From positions 188,905,510-188,969,509 of the forward strand of contig CM067081.1 of the NCBI GenBank assembly GCA_034008185.1: a stretch of DNA of 64,000 nt. Direction: 5' to 3'. Origin of the DNA: Gorsachius magnificus (lineage: Eukaryota; Chordata; Aves; Pelecaniformes; Ardeidae). Shown here one piece after another: positions 1-13,834 of the stretch (its first letter is position 1; each line of letters opens with the position of its first letter). Below the pieces are notes generated by a model, which was not told where the DNA came from, did not search any database, and worked only from the letters and a program-made list of their open reading frames with translations. The translations under genes were made by a program, and so were the position numbers.

Positions 1-785
1 AATGCTATATAATTCCTATCTTCTGTGACCTAACCTTGATTTCATACTAAAGAACACCATGAATTAAATGAAACAAAGAGATTATATGATATTAGCTGTT
101 CTGTAACAAGACCACGCCATTCTTTACAAGCAACTTTTCTCATGATGAGTAAATAAAAGGTGAGATAGGTGCACTGGAGTATTCAAAGCACGACTGATTT
201 ACTAAAAGGGGAGTTACTGCACCTGAGCTGATGACCATATGCTCATAACAATTGAAAGTACTGTGGCATATTAATCCTTGATAAAGCTCCATTTGAACTA
301 CTGCAGTTAAATTAATTTAACTATCATGTTGTGCAGCTGAACCAATACCAGGCTATAGCTTGAAATCAAAGAAGCAAGCTCTTCTTTATGTTAAGACCTA
401 TTTGAGATTTTCTTACAGAATTAACCAAAAGTTGCGAGCAACAGGTCATTACGATGTATTCAAAGACGTTATTTCCTTTTCCTTTAAGCATGCTATTTAA
501 AATAATCTAATTGTTTAATGCAATTTTTAACACTTAATGTAGTACTGGGAATATTTTTATTTTCTCTCTTTCCTTCTGTTATCATGTTATGACAGTTTAT
601 CAGCTTGAGAATTCTTACTGCTAGACATGAACACTGAATTCCTGTGTTCTTCTGGCTTGGCCTTCCCTGCAGAAAGTGCCCTGCTGTGGAATTGTCTATC
701 TCCTAGGCTACCATAGCCTACATTTGCTATTTTTATCACACTTTTATAAGGAAACAGAAGTTTTGTAAGTTGATACAATCATACT

Positions 786-800
786 ATCTGTCTGTCTGTC
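786..800. repeat. (TCTG)n short microsatellite
   Basis: Just under four TCTG units followed by a C-run (ccccc). Confidence 0.9.
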
Positions 801-3800
801 CCCCGCAATAATTCTTGAACCTGTTAGTCTACTTCAAACAAATTTGATGGAGAAATAGAGGCCTCAAAGATACTAATATCCATGAAAACAGATGGACCTA
901 TGTACCAGAAACATGCGAAATAGTGCATCTGCTGAGGAAAAAGGCTGCAGCATTAAGAATGTCCATGCTGTTATTCATAAGTTCTGTTGCTCACAGAACT
1001 ACCTGGTTTTGTTGTTATTTTGCTTCCACCCATAATCATTTGTTTACTAATTCCATGTCCAACTGCAGTTATGAGTGTAGAACTACTAGTCACATGTTAC
1101 TTAAGAGTTTATTTGAAAGTTGCTTCACGGGATTAATCCTATGCAGTTTGGTAGGAAACCTTGCTCCTTCTAATACCGTTTAGTTTGTGTTTTACAAAGA
1201 ATGATTTCTGTCTTTTTTTACTCTAACATTAAATCATTGAGAGATTATTTTTTTCACTTAAGAGAAAACAAAATTAGTAGGAGGATAAATGTGGACTATT
1301 TCTTTTCTGAATTTTGGCTTATATTGGCTGGAGGAGTAAAATGTTTGCGAAAGTAGGTTACTTTATGAGACTTTGCTGGAGAACATACATGCAACAGGGA
1401 ATATGCATGAACTTTTGAGAAAGCTTTGCCTTTATTTTCATCTAACTACCATAGTGGTAGATGTTTATGACAACCTAGCAAGGGAAGAATTTGTACTGAA
1501 TGGCAAATTGTTAATCTTTTTTAATTTTATGGAGCTCAATGAAAAACTATTTGTGGCAGGAATCCATCTCCTTGAAATGGCATTCTGCTTCCCTAAAAAG
1601 TTCCTCCAGTTTCCAAAGTGTGCATATCTTGGCCACATCCCTTCCAGTTTCAGCAACAAAGAGAGCACAGGACAGAGACAACAGTCTCTGCACTAAGTAA
1701 CACTAAATAAAAGTATTTTAAAAAACCCAGTTCATCTTCAAAACAGTCTATCCAGTGCAGTAATGAAACATAGGTCCCGAGGAAACAAATAATGTGGCAC
1801 ACCGTAACAAAGAATGGAGGAAAGGTCATGCAGAGGAGGTTGAAATAATGCCGTATGAACAGCTTTACTTCAGGCATGTTCTGTTTTTTAAATGCTTTGC
1901 TTTTTCAATCTCAGCATTCTTTTAATGTAGAAGATTAAACAAAAATTTCCTTTTAAAAAGTAATCATAGTAGCACTTCCATTACACAGATTTACTGACGT
2001 CGTATTTATCATGATGTTCTGAAATTTAGGTCTACTTCTCAGACTTCACTGTTCCATCCAACTAGTTGCAGTGTTATGCTGTTGTTCATTGTGGCACATG
2101 AGGAACTACAAAACAATGAGACAAACATTGCAGCTAGACCTAATAATTATTTTTTATGAATTATTTAATATATTTTAAATATATGTGTGTGTTACATGTC
2201 ATTCAAAAAGACCCCTAAGCACTTTAAGCTATGTGTAAAAGAAAATTGCTTTTTTCCACTTGCTTAAATGCACCCTCTGCTGGGGTAAAACACAACAGCT
2301 GTGAAGTGCAATGTGATCTGTAAGCACAAGTGTTCAGGAGTTCTGTTTTATGGCTCATCTGAAATACTATGAACAGCCAAAATCCAAGTAAGTTCCTCTT
2401 AAGACAAGACTAGAAGTTGATTTAGTGTTGATTCACAGTGAAAAATGTCACCTGTATAATCTTAAGCCAGTGCTGGTTTTCCTGTTTTAAAACCTGATTC
2501 TCCTTGTATATTCACAGGCTGAAGAGACACAGTTTCTAGTAGTTCCATTTGTCTTTCAGTACTTCAGTGTTTGGCAGCCTGATTTATTTAAGTTAAATGA
2601 AAATAACATCAAGAAACTGCTTGAAGTTGTGTTTGCGTTGTTCCTGTGTTGTGGCTGAAAACACTTGGTTTCTTTTCAGAGAAACCGTATTCGTTGGTGG
2701 TGTTCCTACTTTATAGAAATGAGAACAGAAGACAACTTAAACTTACCTTGAGCTTCTCGTTGCTTCTGGGAGTTGTATTAATTTCCTAGGAGTCTTGCTT
2801 CAGGTAGCAATGAGTGCCTAAGTATGGAGACCAGCATCAGAGGCTTCTTTAGAGAACTGTGTGTTCTTTCCAACGAATTACGATTAGAAGCCGTTCAGAA
2901 ACACGGCAGGTAGCATAAAGGAATTGAAAAAGAAAGTGTTTTCCCTCTTCCTGTAAAACAGGAGTCCAAATAGAAGAAAGGTTGGCAGTAGGCATCCATT
3001 CAACAAAGAGGCAGGTTTTAGAGAACACAGATAAGTTCGGTGGAAAAAAGTCTTAAGGTAAGAGTGGAAGGAATGTTCCAGCGCAAAATTAGTGACTTGG
3101 GGATTAAGCCTTTTTTTTCCTTTTTATTTCACATCTTTTGGTTTATTTCAATCTTTTTTCTTCCGACAGGTTTCCAGTAGTAGGTACTGTTCCAGAAACC
3201 GGTGTGTCCTACTAAAGGCCATGTGTCACTTAATCATAATACTTTATCTCAAAGACCAGTGAAATGAAGAGACTTTACAAGCAAATAGAATTTTTACTAT
3301 ATATTCTCTAACCATAAGGGGATTACTTGACCTCCTGTGTCTTTTGCACACATCAAACTCTACACTAAAGCTGTCTTAAAGCTTGCAGGAGTTCATCCTC
3401 TGGGGATTTTCCTTTTGTCTGTCAGTCCACAGATAGAAAAATATGTCCAGTCATATTTAGCTGTATGTTGACCATCTCTGCCTTTTGATTGTGAATATTC
3501 TTATCAAATACAAAAATGTTTTCGGTTACACTGACTCTGATAATTGCACTCATTTGGTATTTTCTGATTAACAGTTTCTGCAACTTTCTACTTGGCTTCT
3601 TAATACAAATTCATTTGGGTATTCTTTGACCTCAGTAGAGTGTTTACTAAAGTAACACTTATTTTCCTCCACAAAACTTTAGAGTTCCCTATAAAAAACG
3701 TTTTCATGAGGGCTGATAGTTTGCATGGTCTTGAGCTTCACTGTTATGTGAAACATTCCCATGTCTTGTATGTCTCGATACACATTGCTTTGTAACCTGT

Positions 3801-6800
3801 AACTAGAGATCTGCATGGGCATATGCATGCTGCTCCCACTCAGTGCAGTGTTTCAGCTGTCCCTACACAAAAGAACATTTAGCTGTTCCTTCCATTTAAC
3901 TTGAGTGACAAGTGCTGAGTAAACTCCTGGTTTCTAACCATGTCAGTGAATGATGGCAGCCATTATCGCCACAATGTAACTCTCTTTATGGGGCAACCTG
4001 TGGCTCTGAGGTCATGGAATATGGTGCTGCAGCTATCAGTGAACCTGTTTTTAAACCACCACCTATGGCTTATTTTTCTTTTCTGACAGTATATCTTATT
4101 TCATCTGCCATTTTGTTTGGGCTGGAAAGTTAACGTGAATAACAGTATTTCTAGCTGAGAAAGCCTTACACACTAGTTAAAGTTGTTTGTTTTCCAAGTG
4201 TGATAAGTACTTGATAAGTAAGAGGATGTCTTCTTTTTGTTTTCAGTCTCTTATCAAATTAAGGACACCGTGAAACTGTATGCACAGAACCTGGTCAAAA
4301 CTGTGCTTTCTAAAATTTTCAAAACTATAGAGAATGCCTACAGATTTTCTTGAGAAGTTCTACATTTTTGTCCCAATTAATCTTTATCCAACTGAGTCTA
4401 ACAATTCTGTGTTGGGGCAATTAAATTAGTAATTTGGGAATCTACTTCGAGATTTTGTGGTTTATTCAAATAGGTGGGTGCTACATCGTTAGATAAATAT
4501 TAGCCCTCTGGGTCAGCCATCTACAAGTCTGCCATCTGACTCCCAGCCAACACATTTATCTCAAGGTCTCAGCAGTAAAAAATTTTTAAAAATACTTCTT
4601 TTTTACAGTTTCAAAATAAAGTACCCTTTGTCTTGGACTCAGTCTATTACAAAATTGAAATCCATATAAATAGAAATATTATCTAACTACAGATTGGATG
4701 AGGGAAAAAATAAGATGCTGTGTAATATGGATAGTTTAACTTGGAGTTTTCCCTCAACTTCCTTCAAATCAGAATGATATGAGAAGAAATTAATTTTTTA
4801 GTGGGGTGAGATGCCTTATGGGCATTTGTAGGTTGGTACATACAAATGTTTGCATTCTTTAATTTCAGCTAGCAATATTGTCTCTAATTTTGTATCTTCT
4901 CAATTAGGAATGTGAGATATTAGAGCTTCCCCATCAGATATTTGGTGTTCGTTCTGCTGTTTTGACTTCTGCCTAGAACACTGGATTTCTGAGATAGAAA
5001 AATAAGAATACAGATAAGAAATGTAATTTTGTCTTTTCACCCAGAGGGTAATGCAGCCTCTCCCTTGGTTCAGAATTGCAGAAATACTTCTGCAAATTTT
5101 TACGTAGAACACTCCCCTCCACTTATGTTCAAAGTATTAAATCTGCGGCATAGTTTATCTCAGTCTTAAATGTGCATCTGTTTTGGGCACCACAGGAAAT
5201 AACGGAACACAATGTGCAAATTCCTTTTCTGCTAGCTGCTGAAGGGGTGTCTGGGAAGGGATCTGAAAATGAGCAGAGTTTTGGCTCCCTTTTCCAGGTT
5301 TCTCAAATGTCTTGGTTGATCAACCAGCAAGTGCCCCACCAGGTTATGATTCCCTTTGCTTAGTGCTTAATGTAGTTAAGAGTGTTACGATTTTATCAGA
5401 TTTATAACCTTGTTTCTGGACAGCTTTGTGGGTATCCTGACAGTATTTTGTAAGGTCATATTGTTCACGCTCATCATCTAGTTCATAATCAACATAATAA
5501 AACAATGTAGTAAAGGCTGATGTGGGTTCTTGGTGTCTCATGATGACAGGAATTTGTTACTCTCGGGCAAGCTTAGGGGGGGACCAAGTCTAAACCCTAA
5601 CCATAGAAAAAGAGAAATATTTGCCATCCTCAGGGATGGTAATTCCCAACAAGAACAAAAAAAAAGCTTCAAAAAGCCCTATGTTATGTATTAAATAACT
5701 TGCTACATATGGTCTTTACCATGCAAAGAGTTCCATGTGTCACTTGTGCTGGTAAAATTTTGGTCAAATTAGTTTTCTAACCAGCTTGTCCAGGTAGAAG
5801 TGTCAGGTGGGGAGCGAGGGTGGTTATTGCTGGCCCTAATAAAAACATCAAGCTTTTAGAGAATAAATAATAGCGCTCTTGCTTTTTCTTTTTATCTGTT
5901 CCTCAAAAAGTCGCTGGGTTGTGAACATAAAAATTAAACTTTCCTATACTAGGTGTATAAATCAGTATTTATGCAGTGTGCAATTGGTCTGCCTTCCAAC
6001 CTGCTAAATGCAATTTGCTTTAGTTTGAGCAATTTATAAAATGTTATCTGTAAGTAGTGCACATTAAATTTAAGTAAGAACATAACATTATTTCTCCCTG
6101 TTCTTTTCTTACTGCAGTATTTTTCTTATATTTAATGTTTCTGGTCTTGAATACTGCTCTCTGAAGGTTCTCTAGGGTGGAGGAGTTTGTTTTGTTGCCT
6201 TTCAGCTGTAATGCTGACCCATCAGTGGAGGTCTGCGTATATGAAATATACTGACTTTTATAAGATCCCCCTGTGTTTGTTTCAGAAAACACACTTGAGC
6301 AGAATGCATGTATGTGGCTTGCATGCGTATACCATGAATTTTTGAGTCCTACTTAAAGAAATGTAAACATTTTAAAATGGCTGTACATGCCTGTGTGCTT
6401 ACAAATAAGCACATAATAGTAGCAGTTTTCCTGTGGAACAGTAGACAGTTAAATTGCGTGAGGGTTTTTAATCTCAGAGAATTCAGTCATTGTTCATATT
6501 CCTTAAATTCTGAAATGCCATAAGCAATATCCAGCATCGGTGCTTGCTTTTAAAAGTTACATTCCTTGTGCTTTTTTCATCAACTTTCACCCATGCATCA
6601 ATGAATTCATTGTAAGGGTTTAATTTTGTATAAAGATGTATCTTTAAAAAAAACAGTACTGTAAAGTAGTTTGATATTTGGCAGCTGTGAGTTGTGCAGT
6701 AAAGTGGGATTTGAGATTTAATAGATGACTTGCATTTCTAGATTCCAAGCAGTTGTCAAATGGTTGTCTTGATCTCTGGAAAAGGGAAGGGATAAGGGGG

Positions 6801-8043
6801 AATATGTGTCTTTAGCATCAAGTCTGGATTTTCTAGTTTATACTGACCACTGGGGAGAAAAATGCCTTTATTTCAATATGAAATGAATACAAAACAAAAA
6901 ATGACCATGTGTCTGATTTTATTAAAAATATCTTGTACAGTAAATATAATATGAGTTGGATTTGGCTTTGATATTGTATGCCTGTGACGATTTCACGTAT
7001 TAGGTTTTTTTTGAAGTAGCCTGCCCAGTACTAATTAAAACTAGTGAATTTAACTTCTATGCTCTTTTGTAAAAATGCAGCTGTTTGGATTAATATCTTG
7101 ACTGTAAACTGAAAAGACTTTCACAAGACTGTGTCGGATAATTTGTGAACTCTTAATAAAAGGGGCTAGGTAACATTTGTACTGATCACGTGCTTGTTTA
7201 CTTTTGGTGATTTAGAAGGTGTTTTCGATACTCGATGCATAAAAATACCTAAAATGATCTAGTTACAGCATGGCATATAATAAATTATACTGCCATTACA
7301 TGCTTTTCTAGGAACTCTTATTTGTATAGCAGCAACAGACTCACTCCTTGGAAATAAAAGAAGTGAAGTAGCCTGAAAAGTATCACATGATGGCACTGTT
7401 TCCATTTCCACCTCCAATATTATGAAATAAAGCTATAATAAACTGGTATTAAAATGGTATGTAATGCCAATGTACTTTGTATAATTTATGTAAAAGAAAA
7501 ATCTAACCACTGTGGTTATTAATATAGGTATTAAAATGGATGTATAGATTTCTCAGAAAAGTGTTTTGTAAAACTTTGCATATTTATAATATTCCTTATT
7601 TTGATTGTAGAGCAAGAATTCTACACAATATATAATGTTTAGAATAGTTTTGCAAAAACCCTGTTAATTGTTGTGTAAATGAGATGTTTTATTTTTTGTT
7701 TTGATTTTATTGTGGAAAGAAAGCTAATGGCTGTCCTTTTTGTATTTAATATAAAGCCTTTTTGTGGTAAATTAGATCATTAATACAGACACATTTTTAA
7801 AAAATGCAAATTAGCTTTCCATGAGCAGAAAAGAGCTTAAAGTGTAGTAAGGTCAGAGGCAGGATCAGACATATTTGTAAAATGAATTATATTCAAGTAG
7901 GAATATGAGGGAAAATACGAATGTAAAAAACCCAGTGATTTATAGGATATAGATGTTAGATGTTGTATTATTTCATTTTTAGATATTAAATTAAAACCAA
8001 AAATATTTTTTTAAAATTTTTAAAAAAAACCACATTCTGATTT

Positions 8044-8070
8044 AAAAAAAAAAAAAAAAAAGAAAAAAAG
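8044..8070. repeat. A18 run, A-rich tract
   Basis: Eighteen A, a G, then seven more A. Preceded by AT-rich DNA. A simple repeat. Confidence 0.95.
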
Positions 8071-9659
8071 GTGGTGGGTGTGATTCTACCATGCTGCAGT
8101 TTATTTTAGAGTAAGGTAAATATCCAGTCCCACCATTCTCTCATATAAAAATTAGTCTATTTTATACATTTTGCTATTATGGTGATCACTGCAAAACCAA
8201 AGCAAAAATCCTTCAAGAGGAAGTAAGAAAAATACCCACTGGTGATGCGGAGCTAATAGCTGGGGCTTGGATATATGCCAGGTTGGGTGCTTGCACTCCA
8301 GGAATGTCCTCTGCCAGTATAAACTTCTGTTCTAAGCAGTGTGAGGCTCTTTTCTGTCTTTTTCGGTGTGAAAGCAGGGGCAACAGAAAATGCATGTTCA
8401 AAAAATCTGTCATGTAATATTTCAGTTCTATCTAGTGAATTATCAAGTGTAGCTAAATATAAGAGGGTATAATATAAATTCTTCTGAACTTCGTCAGTAG
8501 ACTGGTTTTAAATAATAACAAAAAATGGTTTTGGAAGACCTTAAAAGGAATATATTATATACAGTATGTTATAACATTTAATCACTAAAGAAAATTGCTC
8601 CTGTTGCTAAAATCAGTGGCAGAAGCTCCCTATACTGATCTATTAAAATGTTTTAAAAATCATTTAACGTCTTTAATTTCCTTGATTTAGTCAGTAAACA
8701 GTATTTCCATAATTTCAGTTGGACATACTCAAATCTTTTCTGGATATTCTGGTTGAAAGCACTGTTTTATACAGGTGTTTCAGTGTTACACTACCTGTCT
8801 TTCAGTATCTGATAGTCCAGTCTATTGTATTATTTTAGAGCAAGAGATAAAAATTGTTACTATTATTTCGAGTGTTTTTGCAAAGTTTTTAAAAGATCTA
8901 GTGATATAGCTGGGCTCACATAATAAATTACAATATATAAGAAAAAGCTTTCATTACTCACAGCTGTCTATTCATTTATATGTCCCGTTTGTTCATGTAT
9001 GATGTGAACAATTTCAGAATACAGTAAGTGAAGACTTCTCTGCTCAGTGTATTTCACCATTCAAATTACTTGCAAATTCAAAATGCCAGTGTTACTTTTC
9101 AGGACAAATTTCATACAATAGTAATTCTGTGATTATTCATCCAGTTTAATTAATTCAATTAAGTAAGTCTGCTGTCAGGTGTTCTTTTAATAATTGAATC
9201 AACATGCAGATACATAATAAGCATAAAAGCATTTCTATGGCTGCAGTAAATTTAGATCCAAAAGAATCTGCTATTCCACTACATTTGATATAGATTATTC
9301 TATAATATTTCAGTAATGGGTTGCACAAAGGCTGCCTTTTAATTCTTTGCTTTCTCAAATGTCTTTATATATAATGGTTTAAAACAGAAGGTGTTCAAAA
9401 GAGGGTGACCTTTTTCCATTACCATAGTTCCTGTCATTAATGCATTATAATTTTCTTTAGAAGTCTGGAAAAAATGTGTATATGTGCACTCTGTAGCAGG
9501 TATGAATCAAAGTGTGTTAGTGAAAGTTAAGAATTGTCTGTTATTACTAAAAAAAAGGAGGAAAAAAAAAGAAAAGAAAAATGTGAGGAAGTAATTTTAT
9601 TGTTATTTTTACTGTGAAAGTTTAAACAAACCTTACACTTTATACAAAGCAGTTACAGA

Positions 9660-10330
9660 CTTGAAAGTTTTGGCATCTGTAATCTGAAAGAACAGCAGTC
9701 GACTTAGTCAGATACTAAAAATAATATGCCCCTTAACTAAATTTAAAGCCAATAGAATGTTGCATTAGGCTGGATTGTGTATAAAGGCCAATAATGTATC
9801 TCCATCCTCTGCAATACATTACCATAGATGTTATTTTAATAACATATATATTAAAAAACATGGCAAATGATTCACTTGGCGTACTCTCAATGGTGCTTGA
9901 TGTCATAATTATTGTAAATATTAATTGCTGTGCTAAAAATGTAAGCGGGATGACTTTGTATTAGATGAAAAATGAAAATAGTCTGTGTACGGGTAAATAG
10001 ATAATCATACAAAAGTAATTGGGGTTTTAAAACCCCAATCTATTCTGCCAGCATGAGCTCGTTTGCATGTTAATCACAAGAGTGATTTCCTACTTCACAA
10101 GGAAGTCCACACTCTTTCATAACCACTTTTAATTGCATTTAAAATGTTGCAGGGTTGGGATATTAGAAATGGAGGCGTATCAGTGTCAAATTAATAAAAA
10201 AATGTTTCTGAAAATCTTTATAGGGTAGAGATTATAATATGATGGGCTTTTTTGTTAGAAAATACAAAATGTGTATTAGGATATATTTTAAGTGAGGCAT
10301 GTTAAATGATAAAAACCGATTAATTTGTAC
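9660..10330. promoter_or_regulatory. Candidate conserved non-coding element
   Basis: A repeat-free AT-rich stretch with a high density of homeodomain-type TAAT/ATTA cores, a POU/octamer-like site (gtttgcatgttaat near 10060), CCAAT-like aaagccaatag and aaggccaataatg near 9750-9800, and a FOX-like gtaaatatta near 9915. It also contains the 22-bp palindrome at 10018-10039. It has no coding potential. This composition is typical of developmental enhancers in gene deserts, but conservation cannot be tested from one sequence, so the call is inference. Confidence 0.3.
10018..10039. repeat. Perfect 22-bp palindrome
   Basis: The half-site attggggtttt is followed immediately by its exact reverse complement, with no spacer. 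The next pair outward (A at 10017, C at 10040) does not pair. It could be a dimeric protein-binding site or a hairpin in RNA. Read directly from the sequence. Confidence 0.95.
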
Positions 10331-12530
10331 ATGTGTTGTTTCTTTAGAAATTTGGTAAATGGAAACCTAATTGTGTCTGGAAAGTATAGAATGCATTTTT
10401 TTTAGTAACTTGTTTTGTAGATGGACTAGTTGATATATTCTTTCATTAATTTCCCATTTATTGATAAAATAGTAAATTAGCAATGGTTAAAAATACGTTT
10501 TTTTTAATAAACCATAAGGCAGTGTGACAATAGAAAGGTGTATGCTAAATTCCTTTCAGTTATATGGCATTTTAACTATTTATTTTCAGAGGAATCCAGT
10601 TAATGTTTTTAATGGAAAATAATTTCTCTGCTTTCATGTATAGATTTTTACTAGTTATTCTGAAACTGTACAGTAAACATAATAGATACCAAGAAAGCAA
10701 TTACAGACCAGAATTCATATAATTTATGTATGCTGTTGCTTGAAATTGGTACTACAGTAAATTGTGACAAAATTTATGTATTTATTATTATTTATAGGTA
10801 GCTCTACCTTTAGAATTAGAGATAGGAATAAGAATAGTAGAAGTATATTTAACAGTTCTTTTTCCCTTTAATGTTCAAAGCTGTGCAGTAATAAACGGAC
10901 AACATTTTAAGTGATTTTGTGATATTCATATAAGATTCAACAGAGCTTCCTCTCTAATCTGTAAAAGGCCAATGTCAAAGTAAAGACAAAATGACTTGTT
11001 CTCTGAAGACAGGAGTGAAGAAATGTAGCTCTCTAATAAAACACTGTAAGTTCGCAATGGTTACAATGTGATCAGTCTCAAAGATACAAAAACTAATTTT
11101 TAGTCAAGCTGTTAAAAATTATATATTTAAGAAGATGAAAAGTTTGAGGATTAAAGAAAAATCACTCACAATTTTAAAGAGGGTATATTTGCTTTCATCA
11201 CCAGGTGTTCTTTCTAATATAAATTACCAAGATGATGTTTCCATAACATAGCTTGGGGTGCTCTGGAGATTAAAACTACCAAAACAGACCTATTAAATTT
11301 TTCATAGGGAGGGTCCACCAGGGATAATAAGCCAATATTCCTTGTCCCATATTCCAGATGTTTTATGTAATTCTGCATCTTTCTAAACCTAAATCGTAGC
11401 TTTTCCAGAAAAAATGTACTATGGAGACTGAGATGAAAGGCAAGAACTGTTGAAATGTTAATTTTACTATCTGCTGTTGAGGTCTGTTACCTTTTTTGTA
11501 TTTTTTTTCTTACTCCCAGTAGCTCAGTTCTGTTTTATGAATGTTGTGGTATTTCAGTTGTTTGAAGTTTTGAAACTTGGAGCATGACTTTGACTTAGCA
11601 AAACACAATGCCACATGGTGTGTGACACGCTGATGGATAGTCTTTGATCCATATGATTCACACTCTTTCTACTTTCAACTTGTTTCTGGATGAGAAAAGT
11701 AAAGTTTAACGGTAAAATGATCATAATAATAATCCTTGTAACATAAACCCATAATTCTCTTTAGTAATTTTCAAGTCATAATGTAATAAGCAATAATACA
11801 TTTAGTTGATTTTTTTCACATAGGCCATGGGCATTTAAAACTGATATCAGGGTTATTGCACAGTTATAGAATATTTCTGCTTGCTCTGAAACAGTTAATG
11901 CTTTAAAAATAAAAGTACTGCTATGCTTCACAGATCAGTTGGCAAACGTGATGAAATAAATATACCAGGCCACTCTTCAGATTCCTACTCCTCGGTGTAC
12001 TGTTGTATTCTGGTGATAACTGACCAGCAGAAAAGCCCAGGGACCGTTATGCCTGCTGTAGTTTGGAACAGACACAGATCTCATCTAAGTGAACTGATGT
12101 CTAACTGTTTTTTGATCCAACAAGAGATATAGGTGGTAGATTGGGATTGTACCAGGGGAAAGAGTGAATGTGTTGCAAAGGGAAATTCTTTTGCCTCCTA
12201 TTGAGGGGCTGTTCTAGGAACAGCTAGATACACCTGGCTGCTGACTGGTCCATGGGTTTTTTCCACTGATCAATTGTTTTCAACATAGTTGTTCAGACAC
12301 ATTGTTCTGAGGTAGTTTTCTCTCACCACATGACTTCTTTTATTAATTGAGTTTCCTAAAACTGTTACTTTTATTCTTTATAATTTATTACACTGCAGTT
12401 TCTGAAAGTAAGACGTGTATGCAGACTTGTGCTATTAAAGGCTAATGTCCTGATATAAATACTTAATGAATGCTTATCATTGTCTTACATTTGATGTTCC
12501 TGATCCTTTAGCAATTAAGTTCTTAGCAAT

Positions 12531-12579
12531 TTTTTCTCTCTCTCTTTCTTCTTCCTTTTTTTTTTTTTTTTTTTTTTTT
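12531..12579. repeat. Polypyrimidine tract with T24
   Basis: A TC-rich tract (ttttctctctctctttcttc) followed by 24 consecutive T at 12556-12579. It could be an old poly(A) tail read in antisense or a simple repeat. No adjacent retrocopy is recognised. Confidence 0.95.
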
Positions 12580-13469
12580 AGTGGAGAGAATTTAACTTCA
12601 ATTTTTTCTAGAAGATTGGAAAATGACTAAGGTGGTGGTATCGTTTGTACTAGGGAAATGCAGAAAGTTACAGGAGACACAGACTATTTGCTAAAACCTC
12701 ATTTAAATTAACCTAACTTGCTTTAATTTGCTTTCCTTTGGAAAACAGTCAGGTTTTATAAAAAAAAAAAAAGCCACAAACTTTTAATCTCTGCAACTGG
12801 AAAGTTCCTATTCCATTTCATTTGACCTCCAGCTCTTTTAGAAAAAAATACAGGGAGAGGTGTGATTATCCTCCTGAGTTTAAACTAAGAAACCAGGTAA
12901 CCTCTGTCTCTGTTCCATATGTTTTTGGGAGAGAAATCTGGGGAAATTTCTTTCTGGCCTTTTTCTACATCATAAAGAAGGAAAGAAGAAGTGAAAAACA
13001 TAAATTCTGTTAGGTAGGTGTTTTTCACCTTTGGGAAGAAACAAGTAAGAAAACATACAATTAATTCCTGAAGAGATTTCCTCCTTTGCCATATGATGGC
13101 TACACTGCCTTAAGGTATGCTATGCATAATGCACATGAAACAGTTTGGAGAACTCCCTCAGTTCTCAAATATATACTGAGCCTTTCTAAACCCGTCATGT
13201 TTGGCCATGACTTTAAACCAAGTCTATTTAACTAGTCTTTGTAAAAACATGTTTAAGAGGACTTCAGTAATCTAGTTGTTTTGCTGCTTCTGTAACTTTA
13301 GAGAAAAGGGTCTTCCTGGGAAAAATAGGGGCACTTCATATTTTTTTTTCTTGTCGCTATTTGGCAGATTATTAAATCTCTGAAAATGAAATGTATTTGA
13401 TTTTTTTCTTGCTCTTATTTTTTTTAATTTTTTTTTATATTTTATTTTCTTCTTTTGCCAAGTTTAAGT

Positions 13470-13520
13470 ATTAGGGAAAAGGGGCCTTTTTTTTAAACCA
13501 GTGTTAACCTTTTCCCTAAT
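13470..13520. repeat. 13-bp inverted repeat with 25-bp spacer
   Basis: The left arm attagggaaaagg (13470-13482) and right arm ccttttccctaat (13508-13520) are exact reverse complements. The 25-bp spacer begins ggcc and is T-rich. It could form a stable stem-loop. There is no transposase or terminal-repeat context, so function is unknown. Confidence 0.9.
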
Positions 13521-13817
13521 TCAGTAGTTTGTTTCTACTTATTTCCTAGAGGCAGTATGGTGCGATTGTTCTGCCACAGTTCGTATTAGTTATTATGAAT
13601 TTTGCACAGTTTTCAGCTCAAGTCCTTTAATGTCTGTGGTTAATAAAAGCAGCAGAGTTTCCCAGTTTGGGTAGAAGTTTTGTAAATGTATGGCAAAGTA
13701 ATGGAGAGTATTTGAGTTGGATACCTGATAGCTCACAATTTTCAGTTGGGACCAGTATCTTCCAGTTTGCGCATGAAAAAAAATTCCTCCAAAAGTGCTA
13801 TGTCTACACTTGATGGC

Positions 13818-13834
13818 TTTTTTTTTTTTTTTTT
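13818..13834. repeat. T17 run
   Basis: Seventeen consecutive T. A simple repeat. Confidence 0.95.

Larger units (their letters stand above)
1..9659. other. Unique AT-rich non-coding DNA
   Basis: I see no gene here. AATAAA-type hexamers at about 7157, 7352 and 7424 and the AU-rich texture of 6.3-7.8 kb recall a long 3' UTR, but such hexamers are expected by chance in AT-rich DNA and there is no coding exon upstream. The frame on the minus strand at 5344-5541 is mentioned as a finding. Short simple-sequence runs are listed separately. Confidence 0.6.

Noticed and set aside
2747..2795. Possible 39-nt minus-strand microexon next to a GTAAG donor-like site
   Set aside because: The acceptor side lacks a polypyrimidine tract and no family is recognised. 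Chance is more likely.
5591..5602. Telomere-like ctaaaccctaac
   Set aside because: Only about two CCCTAA-like units, too few to be an interstitial telomeric repeat.
7150..7460. Cluster of AATAAA hexamers suggesting a 3' UTR end
   Set aside because: Such hexamers are expected often in AT-rich DNA and no coding exon or transcript structure supports it.
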